Below are positions 1-5,917 of a stretch of DNA of 7,361 nt, one piece after another; within the stretch, counting starts at the first letter, position 1, and the number at the start of each line of letters is the position of its first letter. Position numbers and translations under genes: made by a program. The notes under the pieces were generated by a model. That model was given only the letters and a program-made list of their open reading frames with translations. It did no database searches and had not been told where the DNA came from. The stretch is taken from the NCBI GenBank assembly GCA_026988445.1, contig JALSLF010000559.1, positions 1 to 7,361 of the forward strand. Direction: 5' to 3'. This DNA is from Bacteroidales bacterium. Lineage in GTDB: Bacteria; Bacteroidota; Bacteroidia; Bacteroidales; NBLH01.

Positions 1-1491
1 GAAAAAGGTCAATTAACTGAATTAGATGCAGTTAATGTTATGACAGGAATCTTCACCGGTCGCTCTCCAAAAGACAAATATATTGTTGAAGACGATATCA
101 CACGCGATACTATTTGGTGGACAAGTCCTGAATCACCCAACGACAATAAACCCCTCTCTCCCGAAGTTTGGAAAGACTTAAAACAAACTGTTGCCGAACA
201 ACTATCAGGAAAGAAACTTTTTGTAATGGATACTTTCTCGGGTGCTAATGAAGATACCCGGATGAAAGTACGTTTTATTATGGAAGTGGCTTGGCAGGCA
301 CATTTTGTAAAAAATATGTTTATTCGCCCTACCGATGAAGAATTGGAAAATTACGGAGAACCGGATTTTGTAGTATTAAACGGCTCAAAAACAGTAAATA
401 AAAAATGGAAAGAACACGGTATGAACTCAGAAGTTTTTACCGTATTTAATCTTACTGAAAAAATGCAAGTAATTGGCGGAACATGGTATGGTGGCGAAAT
501 GAAAAAAGGTATGTTTGCCATGATGAACTATTACTTACCATTAAAAGGCATGGCATCAATGCATTGCTCGGCAAATCAAGGAAAAGACGGTGATGTTGCT
601 ATTTTCTTCGGATTATCGGGAACCGGAAAAACTACGCTTTCAACCGACCCCAAACGAGCATTAATCGGTGATGATGAACACGGATGGGACGATAACGGTA
701 TCTTCAACTTTGAGGGTGGTTGCTACGCAAAAGTTATCAATTTGGACAAAGAAAGCGAACCCGATATTTACCATGCCATTAAACGGAATGCTTTGCTTGA
801 AAATGTTACGGTTGATGAAAACGGTAAAGTTGATTTCAATGATGGTTCGGTAACACAAAACACGCGTGTTTCTTACCCTATTTATCATATTGAAAATATT
901 GTTCGTCCGGTTTCAAAAGGAGGACATGCCACAAAAGTTATTTTCTTAACGGCAGATGCCTTTGGCGTATTACCACCGGTATCTAAATTAACCCACGAAC
1001 AAACAAAATATCATTTCCTATCGGGATTTACAGCCAAATTAGCTGGAACTGAGCGTGGTGTAACAGAACCTCAGCCTACATTCTCGGCTTGTTTTGGTGA
1101 AGCATTTTTATCATTGCATCCAACCAAATATGGCGAAGAATTGGTAAAAAAAATGGACAAACACGGTGCAAAAGCCTACTTGGTAAATACCGGTTGGAAC
1201 GGTACGGGAAAACGAATTTCCATTAAAGATACGCGTGCCATTATCGACCGTATTTTAGACGGTTCTATTGAAAAAGCCGAAACTAAAATGATTCCTATTT
1301 TCAATTTGGAAGTACCAACTGCTTTGGAAGGTGTTGATTCTGGTATTTTAGACCCGAAAGATACTTACAATGATCCGGCGGAATGGGAAAGAAAAGCAAA
1401 AGATTTGGCGGCAAGGTTTATCAAAAACTTTGAAAAATATACAGATAATGACGAAGGAAAAGCATTAGTTGCTGCCGGACCTCAGTTATAA
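1..1491 (+). CDS. pckA: ATP-dependent phosphoenolpyruvate carboxykinase, 5'-truncated by the window edge
   Basis: This cytosolic enzyme interconverts oxaloacetate + ATP with PEP + CO2 + ADP. It is the entry step of gluconeogenesis, and in many fermentative Bacteroidota it runs in the CO2-fixing direction towards succinate. The reading frame is open from base 1, so the ATG at 40 is an internal Met and not the start. 496 codons are present. Aligned from memory to the 540-residue E. coli enzyme, window codon n corresponds to residue n+44, so about 44 N-terminal residues are missing. All key positions I checked are present: the substrate-binding Arg of GRSPKDKY (codon 21, E. coli R65), Tyr and Lys of WYGGEMKK (codons 163 and 168), the metal-binding His of MHCSAN (188), the P-loop GLSGTGKTT (204-212), the metal-binding Asp pair of LIGDDEH (224-225), Arg of NTRVSYP (289), and the nucleotide-binding NTGWNGTGKRIS region. 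The C-terminus (AAGPQL) is intact. Identification is secure; the family is the ATP-type, not the GTP-type. Confidence 0.97.
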   Translation, partial: EKGQLTELDAVNVMTGIFTGRSPKDKYIVEDDITRDTIWWTSPESPNDNKPLSPEVWKDLKQTVAEQLSGKKLFVMDTFSGANEDTRMKVRFIMEVAWQAHFVKNMFIRPTDEELENYGEPDFVVLNGSKTVNKKWKEHGMNSEVFTVFNLTEKMQVIGGTWYGGEMKKGMFAMMNYYLPLKGMASMHCSANQGKDGDVAIFFGLSGTGKTTLSTDPKRALIGDDEHGWDDNGIFNFEGGCYAKVINLDKESEPDIYHAIKRNALLENVTVDENGKVDFNDGSVTQNTRVSYPIYHIENIVRPVSKGGHATKVIFLTADAFGVLPPVSKLTHEQTKYHFLSGFTAKLAGTERGVTEPQPTFSACFGEAFLSLHPTKYGEELVKKMDKHGAKAYLVNTGWNGTGKRISIKDTRAIIDRILDGSIEKAETKMIPIFNLEVPTALEGVDSGILDPKDTYNDPAEWERKAKDLAARFIKNFEKYTDNDEGKALVAAGPQL

Positions 1492-1542
1492 AATTAGTTA
1501 TCGGATAATTGGTATAATTTAACTAATTTTCAATTACCAATT
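1490..1542 (+). repeat. Two interleaved AT-rich inverted repeats after pckA
   Basis: Two perfect inverted repeats overlap in the pckA 3' region. The first pairs 1490-1500 with 1520-1530 (11 bp, core AAATTAGTTA / TAACTAATTT). The second pairs 1507-1514 with 1535-1542 (8 bp, AATTGGTA / TACCAATT). The left arm of the second lies in the loop of the first and its right arm lies beyond it, so in RNA the two together have pseudoknot topology. The first begins inside the pckA stop codon. Both are AT-rich and neither has a clean U-tract, so a role as a transcript 3' end or stability element is inference. Confidence 0.4.
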
Positions 1543-1559
1543 TCTAAACTATATCAATT

Positions 1560-1598
1560 AAAGGATTTATTGTACTTTTGTGCGGTAAATCCTTTTTT
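1560..1598 (+). terminator. Possible intrinsic terminator of pckA, overlapping the next promoter
   Basis: A perfect 10-bp inverted repeat, AAAGGATTTA (1560-1569) and TAAATCCTTT (1586-1595), encloses a 16-nt loop, and the right arm runs into six T's (1593-1598). The shape is that of a Rho-independent terminator for pckA, but the stem holds only two G-C pairs and would be weak. The loop contains the promoter box at 1573-1580, and the T-tract ends at the base before the ATG of the radical SAM gene. It may therefore be a promoter-proximal element instead of a terminator. Confidence 0.4.
1573..1580 (+). promoter_or_regulatory. Bacteroidota-type -7 promoter box for the radical SAM gene
   Basis: TACTTTTG is an exact match to the Bacteroidota -7 consensus TAnnTTTG. 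Transcription would be expected to start around 1585-1588, about 11-14 nt before the ATG at 1599. No good -33 TTTG is visible at the usual distance. The 11-mer ATTAAAGGATT lies exactly five bases upstream (1557-1567); the same word at the same spacing precedes the argS promoter. This placement rules out the in-frame TTG at 1578 as the start codon, since it is part of the box. Confidence 0.65.
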
Positions 1599-2558
1599 AT
1601 GCAAAAAACACAAGAAATTATATACTCATGGGGTACAAATCGACCCTACAACGATTATTCAAGCTATTTTAAGAAAAAATTTGATCAAAGAGTTCAAAAA
1701 ATTTCCATTGATGCAGGTTTTAGCTGCCCAAACCGTGATGGAACAAAAGCATGGGGCGGATGCACCTATTGCAACAATGATACTTTTAATCCTTTCTACT
1801 GCGAACCTTCAAAATCAATAACACAACAATTGAATGAAGGCATTGCCTTTTTTGAGCCTAAATACAAAACTCAAAAGTATCTCGCTTATTTTCAAGCGTA
1901 TTCAAATACATATGGAAGTTTTGATTTATTAAAAAAACTCTATGAAGAAGCATTATCGCACCCAAAAGTTATTGGCTTAATCATTGGCACACGACCCGAT
2001 TGCATTGATGACCAACTATTGGAATATCTTTCCCGACTGTCTAAAAAATATTTCGTAGTAGTAGAGTACGGTATAGAATCAACACTTGATAGAACCTTAG
2101 AGCTTGTAAACAGACAGCATACTCATGCCGAATCGGTTAATGCAATTATAAAAACGGCAAAATACGGAATTGAAACCGGTGTACACATGATACTTGGTTT
2201 ACCCGATGAAACCGATGAAGAAATTATCGGGCATGCTAAAATATTATCTCAACTACCGATTACTTCATTAAAATTACATCAATTGCAGATTGTAAAAGGA
2301 ACGGTTTTGGCAAAACAATACAAAAAGGAGCCTGAAAGTATTCGTCTTTTTCAAGCAGATGAATACATAGATTTAATTGTTAAGTTTTTAGAAAATTTAA
2401 ATCCTCAAATTATAGTTGAACGATTTATAAGCGAGTCTCCACCCGAGTTATTGATTGCACCGCATTGGAAAGGACTGAAAAATTTTGAAATTGTAGCAAA
2501 AATTGAAAAGCGAATGAAAGAATTGAATACATTTCAAGGGAAAAAATACCTCCCTTAG
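1599..2558 (+). CDS. Radical SAM protein of the YhcC/TIGR01212 family
   Basis: A 319-residue cytosolic protein whose layout matches E. coli YhcC (about 309 residues) throughout. The family is predicted to bind a [4Fe-4S] cluster and cleave S-adenosylmethionine; its substrate is not, to my knowledge, firmly established. The cluster cysteines are C43, C55 and C58 in SCPNRDG...GGCTYC. This is C-x11-C-x2-C and not the textbook CX3CX2C, but it is the normal spacing for this family. Further family signatures follow: YLAYFQAYSNT, GTRPDCI, VEYGIES, GVHMILGLPDET (the glycine-rich SAM-binding strand), LKLHQLQIVKGT, and a C-terminal ERFISESPPELLIAPHW. I chose the ATG at 1599 over the TTG at 1578 because the TTG lies within the promoter box and because the Met start fits the family's N-terminus. 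The gene has its own promoter and converges on the downstream kinase. Confidence 0.92.
   Translation: MQKTQEIIYSWGTNRPYNDYSSYFKKKFDQRVQKISIDAGFSCPNRDGTKAWGGCTYCNNDTFNPFYCEPSKSITQQLNEGIAFFEPKYKTQKYLAYFQAYSNTYGSFDLLKKLYEEALSHPKVIGLIIGTRPDCIDDQLLEYLSRLSKKYFVVVEYGIESTLDRTLELVNRQHTHAESVNAIIKTAKYGIETGVHMILGLPDETDEEIIGHAKILSQLPITSLKLHQLQIVKGTVLAKQYKKEPESIRLFQADEYIDLIVKFLENLNPQIIVERFISESPPELLIAPHWKGLKNFEIVAKIEKRMKELNTFQGKKYLP
2536..2556. other. Weak hairpin between convergent genes
   Basis: A 6-bp inverted repeat, AAGGGA (2536-2541) and TCCCTT (2551-2556) with a 9-nt loop, sits at the very end of the radical SAM gene, 9 bases beyond the kinase stop. It could act in both directions on converging transcripts. 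It has no T-tract on the plus strand and only an internal one on the minus strand, so terminator function is doubtful. Confidence 0.25.
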
Positions 2559-2564
2559 ATATTA

Positions 2565-5078
2565 TCAGTTCTTTACTAAATATTTTTCCATCTTCCGTAA
2601 CAAAATATTTCGTTTTATAGGTTTGGTAATAAAATCGTTACAACCAATATCCAAACTTTTTTTACGGTCTTCGGCAAGAGCATGTGCCGTTTGTGCAATA
2701 ATGGGTATATCCGGTGCAAAGGCTCTAATTCGCCGTGTAGCTTCATAACCATTAATACCGGGTAGTTGAATATCCATAAGAATCAAATCAAAATCCTGAT
2801 TTTTTTTACATAATTCTATGGCTTCTATACCGGTAACTGCACGGATAACACCGATATTTGTTTTCTCTAAAACTTTGCTCATATACCGGTAACTAATATC
2901 ATCATCCTCTACAATAAGAACTTTAAAATTATTCCAATGATACTGGTCGGCAAATTTTTCTTCAATTTTTTGAATTTTTTCAGGGTCGCCAACTTTGTAA
3001 GGAATGGTAAAATAAAAAGTAGAACCTTTATGCTCTTCCGATTCGTGCCAAATAGTACCTCCAAGCAGTTCTACAAAGCCTTTTGAAATTGCCAAGCCCA
3101 ATCCGGTACCCCCAAATTTTCGGGTATGCGACTCATCCGACTGACGAAAACGGTCAAAAATAATTTCACGCTTGTTTGCAGGAATACCAATACCGGTATC
3201 AGTAACATAAAACTGAATACAATCTTTCAATTCTGCATTTTTACCCATACACTCCGGTACCAATAAATAACCAAACTCTACATAGCCTTTCTTTGTAAAT
3301 TTGATGGCATTATTAATTAAATTAGATAATATTTGACGTAAACGTACACTATCAGTACGTATAACACTCTCTTTCTCATTCAGCTCTTTATGCAGGCGTA
3401 GTTCAATACCTTTATCCGAAGCGGCAGGATTAAAAAGAATCATCAATTCATCTAAAATATGATTTACCGATGTATTTTCTTCGTTTATTTGAATTTGCCC
3501 CACTTCAATTTTTGAAATATCCAGAATATCATTAATAATATTCATCAATTGTTTACCACTTTGATGAATAATATCAATATAATTTGCACGCTCTTCGGGT
3601 CCGGTATCATCACTTTTCAATAATTCGGAAAAGCCCAAGATTCCATTCATCGGAGTGCGAATTTCATGCGACATATTTGCAAGAAAGGTGGATTTCAGGT
3701 TATCTGCTTCTACAGCTTTCTCCCGAGAAAGGATAAGTTCCTCTTCAATTATTTGCTGCTGGGTAATATCTAATATCGTACCGATTAATCGCGTTGCTTT
3801 ACCGGTTTCATCACGTAAAGCAACCCCTTTATCCAAAAACCAACGTACAGTACCATCTTTGTGCGTAGCACGAAATTTTATATTAATTTCTTTAATATTT
3901 CCATCAATAAGGTCTTGATTTGCCTTGGTAATTTTGAGTAAATCTTCGGGTTCTATATATTCGCGCCAAATACTAAAACTATCTGCTACATCAGGTACCG
4001 GATATCCTAAAATATCAAATAAAACAGGATCGGCATGCCCAATTCCGGTTTTTAAATCGCGTTCCCAAACGGCAACTTTTGTCTCTTCGGTTGCAATACG
4101 GTATCGCTCCTTGGTTTTAATTAAATCAATTTCCGCTATTTTTCTTTCGGTGATGTCGTCATAAATTACAACAAGCTCATTTGAAGGCAGTTTATATACA
4201 AAATTTTCTGTCCAGCTTAATAAATTCCCTGAATCATCAGTAACAATAATGGGTTGATGTTCAGATATTCCTGTGTTCCAAACCCGTTTAAAAACCTCTG
4301 TAAGTTTAAATTTCTCCACCGAAGGAAAAATCTGTTCTACCTCTTTACCGATAATATCTTGACGTTTAACACCTTCAAGTTTTTCAGCGGCTGAGTTAAA
4401 GTTTTTGAAAATAAACTTTTCGCCATTATCAATGGCTTCAAGAATTGCAACATTATTACTCATATTTTCAAACAAAGAACGAAAACGAATCTCATTTTGC
4501 CGGAGTTTTTCATTTTTTTGAACCAGTTCTTTATTTGAGTGCCTGAGTTCTTCATTTGTTTCCAAATATTCTTCGTTTAGACTCAGATATTCAATATTTT
4601 TTCTTTTCAGATTTAATTCGGCTTGTTTCCGGTAGGTAATATCGGTAATAGTACCTTCAATGGCAACCGGATTACCTTTTATATCTACAATAGTGTTACT
4701 GGTTTGATAAACCCAAATAATGTCCCCTTGTTTTGTTAACACCTGATAATCAAATGGTTTAACATACTTATTATTTAAGGCTTTTTCCCAGTGCTTATAA
4801 AAATCTTCTTTCCAGTCATCAAGAATTAATTGTAAATATAATTTGGGATGGCGATAAAACTCATCAGGAGAATAACCTAATACACTATAAGTAGCCTGAT
4901 TGATAAATTCAATTTTTTCATGAACAATTGAATACCTGAAAATAATATCCTTGGCATTATTGGTGATTAAACGTAATTGATTTTCAAGTTCAGCTAACCG
5001 TTGCTTCAAATCTTCAATATACTTATTCTTGGCTTCCAGCTTTTCTGACAACTCCTCGTATGAAAGTTTTTCCGTCAT
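2565..5078 (-). CDS. Triple-PAS hybrid sensor histidine kinase with receiver domain
   Basis: An 837-residue protein with no signal peptide or membrane segment, hence a cytosolic sensor kinase. Domain order is: coiled coil (about 1-37), PAS1 (38-155), long coiled coil (155-197), PAS2 (198-315), PAS3 (322-442), HisKA (about 461-530), HATPase (about 570-690) and receiver (719-835). The phosphoacceptor is H471 in MSHEIRTPMNG, which also carries the HExxT phosphatase motif. ATP-binding boxes are intact: N box LINNAIKF (587-594), G1 DTGIGIP (627-633) and G2 GGTGLGL (656-662). The receiver has the acidic cluster E724-D727, phosphorylatable D769 in LMDIQLPG, T797 and K819. There is no HPt domain, DNA-binding domain or neighbouring response regulator, so phosphate presumably passes to an unlinked partner. 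The ligand of the PAS domains cannot be read from the sequence. I chose the ATG at 5078 over the in-frame TTG at 5108 because the TTG overlaps a promoter box. Confidence 0.93.
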   Translation of the reverse strand: MTEKLSYEELSEKLEAKNKYIEDLKQRLAELENQLRLITNNAKDIIFRYSIVHEKIEFINQATYSVLGYSPDEFYRHPKLYLQLILDDWKEDFYKHWEKALNNKYVKPFDYQVLTKQGDIIWVYQTSNTIVDIKGNPVAIEGTITDITYRKQAELNLKRKNIEYLSLNEEYLETNEELRHSNKELVQKNEKLRQNEIRFRSLFENMSNNVAILEAIDNGEKFIFKNFNSAAEKLEGVKRQDIIGKEVEQIFPSVEKFKLTEVFKRVWNTGISEHQPIIVTDDSGNLLSWTENFVYKLPSNELVVIYDDITERKIAEIDLIKTKERYRIATEETKVAVWERDLKTGIGHADPVLFDILGYPVPDVADSFSIWREYIEPEDLLKITKANQDLIDGNIKEINIKFRATHKDGTVRWFLDKGVALRDETGKATRLIGTILDITQQQIIEEELILSREKAVEADNLKSTFLANMSHEIRTPMNGILGFSELLKSDDTGPEERANYIDIIHQSGKQLMNIINDILDISKIEVGQIQINEENTSVNHILDELMILFNPAASDKGIELRLHKELNEKESVIRTDSVRLRQILSNLINNAIKFTKKGYVEFGYLLVPECMGKNAELKDCIQFYVTDTGIGIPANKREIIFDRFRQSDESHTRKFGGTGLGLAISKGFVELLGGTIWHESEEHKGSTFYFTIPYKVGDPEKIQKIEEKFADQYHWNNFKVLIVEDDDISYRYMSKVLEKTNIGVIRAVTGIEAIELCKKNQDFDLILMDIQLPGINGYEATRRIRAFAPDIPIIAQTAHALAEDRKKSLDIGCNDFITKPIKRNILLRKMEKYLVKN

Positions 5079-5105
5079 AATTTTCAATCCCTGCTTGTTT
5101 ATATG

Positions 5106-5113
5106 CAAATATA
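5106..5113 (-). promoter_or_regulatory. Proximal -7 promoter box for the histidine kinase
   Basis: On the minus strand this reads TATATTTG, an exact match to TAnnTTTG. Transcription would start near 5100, giving a leader of about 22 nt before the ATG at 5078. No convincing -33 element is visible. AT-rich background makes chance matches to this motif fairly likely, so confidence is moderate. Confidence 0.5.
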
Positions 5114-5147
5114 TCTAATTTGTTAAAAAAATCAGTAAATATTTGAT

Positions 5148-5161
5148 AAGTTTATAAACTT
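5148..5161. promoter_or_regulatory. Perfect 14-bp palindrome, possible operator
   Basis: AAGTTTATAAACTT is a perfect palindrome with dyad symmetry about 5154/5155. It lies about 35 bases upstream of the proximal kinase -7 box and downstream of the distal one, which is a reasonable place for a dimeric regulator to bind. It is AT-rich, so a chance origin is possible. Confidence 0.35.
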
Positions 5162-5221
5162 TTCTCTTGTGCAAGATAATTTGTTTCTGTACATAAAGCT
5201 AAAAATTATGGTATTTTACTG

Positions 5222-5229
5222 CAAATTTA
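5222..5229 (-). promoter_or_regulatory. Distal candidate -7 promoter box for the histidine kinase
   Basis: On the minus strand this reads TAAATTTG followed by CAG, an exact TAnnTTTG match in the context TTTGCA often seen in Bacteroidota promoters. It would give the kinase a leader of roughly 138 nt that includes the 14-bp palindrome. No clear -33 element is visible. Confidence 0.4.
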
Positions 5230-5322
5230 GTGGAAACAGTAAAAAATGAATTTTAATAATGTGTTTTTATCAACAGTTCGGTGCTTTTTTGTAATCAACT
5301 GACAATGAGTGATTATCAATAG

Positions 5323-5342
5323 CCCCGACTTAAAAGTCGGGG
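5323..5342. repeat. GC-rich perfect palindrome (REP-like)
   Basis: CCCCGACT and AGTCGGGG flank a TAAA centre; the symmetry allows up to 9 paired bases. It is the only GC-rich hairpin in an AT-rich intergenic stretch and lacks a T-tract on either strand, so it is not a standard terminator. It lies 195 bases beyond the stop codon of the small membrane protein gene, so it could mark or protect that transcript's 3' end. It resembles short interspersed palindromes dispersed in some Bacteroidota genomes, but a single copy here cannot prove this. Confidence 0.5.
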
Positions 5343-5457
5343 AATAATTAAGTAACAAACTAACAGGGCTTTATCCCAATTTAATTTTTATTAAACAAAA
5401 AATTTAACGAACTATTATTTATAGAACTATTTGGCTTGGATGACCGAAGTTTGTTTA

Positions 5458-5485
5458 CTTCCAACATCCAGCATCTAGCATCTGG
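5458..5485. repeat. Degenerate 7-bp tandem repeat
   Basis: Three adjacent heptamers, CATCCAG (5465-5471), CATCTAG (5472-5478) and CATCTGG (5479-5485), are preceded by a more diverged unit, CTTCCAA (5458-5464). The array is non-coding. Function is unknown; it may be a slippage-generated spacer sequence. Confidence 0.5.
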
Positions 5486-5536
5486 ACTATTAATCAAAAC
5501 AGTACATTACCCACTAAAATAGTATTAGAACCAAAA

Positions 5537-5773
5537 TTATTTATCCTTAATTTGCTTATAAATATTTACGACATAATTTATATACAAAGCAATTAATACA
5601 ATAAGAATTACTGCAACAAAAAAACCAATTAAAAATACAACTAAACCTTTGGCATCCGGGCTAATCCATATCATAATTCCCAAAGTGGTAAGAGCCAAAA
5701 CTAAAATCCAAAACAATGAATTAATAATCAATTTCAAATCGGGTTTTCCCTTATTTTTATCCTGTTTTTCCAT
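5537..5773 (-). CDS. Small hypothetical protein with two membrane segments
   Basis: A 78-residue protein that I do not recognise as a named family. The N-terminus is short, charged and lysine-rich (residues 1-14). It is followed by a hydrophobic segment at about 15-37, a short SPDAKG turn, a second hydrophobic segment at about 43-69, and a basic tail ending KQIKDK. By the positive-inside rule this predicts an inner-membrane helical hairpin with both ends in the cytoplasm. The start is the only ATG that precedes the hydrophobic part. There is no strong ribosome binding site, which is usual in this sequence. It stands alone, 301 bases from divergent argS and separated from the kinase by 428 non-coding bases. 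The clear hydrophobic pattern favours a real gene over chance; the overlapping plus-strand frame at 5649-5855 shows no such pattern. Confidence 0.65.
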   Translation of the reverse strand: MEKQDKNKGKPDLKLIINSLFWILVLALTTLGIMIWISPDAKGLVVFLIGFFVAVILIVLIALYINYVVNIYKQIKDK

Positions 5774-5843
5774 GCTAATAAATAAAGATACGCAAGATAA
5801 TCAAAATGTCATAAATAAAAATACTATTCGATACAAGATTTTT

Positions 5844-5883
5844 AAGTTTTTTTAACATGTTGTACAATATTATAAAAAAACTT
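5844..5883. repeat. Nested inverted repeats, possible operator
   Basis: A perfect 11-bp inverted repeat, AAGTTTTTTTA (5844-5854) and TAAAAAAACTT (5873-5883), encloses an 18-base spacer. The left-arm end and spacer contain three overlapping palindromes: AACATGTT (5854-5861), TTGTACAA (5860-5867) and AATATT (5866-5871). On either strand the 3' arm is A-rich, so it is not a terminator. The right arm touches the -33 region of the promoter at 5905, a position suited to a regulator binding site. The T7 and A7 tracts may also bend the DNA. Confidence 0.5.
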
Positions 5884-5912
5884 TCACAATTAAAAAGCTT
5901 GCCGTACTTTTG
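5882..5912 (+). promoter_or_regulatory. Promoter of the candidate small RNA
   Basis: The -7 box TACTTTTG (5905-5912) matches TAnnTTTG exactly. TTTC at 5882-5885 differs by one base from the -33 TTTG and is separated from the -7 box by 19 bases, within the normal range. Transcription would start near 5918. This is the best-formed promoter in the window. Confidence 0.65.
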
Positions 5913-5917
5913 CAGTG

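Larger units (their letters stand above)
5109..5536. other. Non-coding region upstream of the kinase, no gene seen
   Basis: This 428-base AT-rich stretch has no credible gene on either strand; the longest plus-strand candidate I looked at is an 18-codon frame (from the ATG at 5246) with no supporting signals. It holds a distal -7 box for the kinase (5222-5229, minus strand), a 14-bp palindrome (5148-5161), a GC-rich 20-bp palindrome (5323-5342) and a degenerate 7-bp tandem repeat (5458-5485). Both flanking genes lie on the minus strand: the kinase reads away from the region, and the small membrane protein gene ends at its far edge. Confidence 0.7.

Noticed and set aside
40..42. ATG at 40 as the start of pckA
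   Set aside because: The frame is open from base 1 and residues before the ATG (including the stretch LTELDAVNV) match the family, so this is an internal methionine.
661..888. Short open frames on both strands within pckA
   Set aside because: They overlap the conserved P-loop and metal-site part of pckA and have no independent start signals.
1578..1598. TTG at 1578 as the start of the radical SAM gene
   Set aside because: It lies inside the TACTTTTG promoter box and would precede the transcription start; the ATG at 1599 fits the family better.
1570..1821. Open frame of 83 codons on the plus strand
   Set aside because: It overlaps the radical SAM gene in another frame and shows no family features.
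3655..4164. Two plus-strand open frames antisense to the kinase (3655-3918 and 3925-4164)
   Set aside because: They lie opposite well-conserved PAS and HisKA coding sequence and have serine-rich, low-information translations typical of antisense shadows.
5079..5108. TTG at 5108 as the start of the histidine kinase
   Set aside because: It overlaps the minus-strand TATATTTG promoter box, and the ATG at 5078 begins directly before the coiled coil.
5649..5855. 68-codon plus-strand frame opposite the small membrane protein gene
   Set aside because: Its translation has no coherent membrane or domain pattern, while the minus-strand frame has a clear two-helix organisation.
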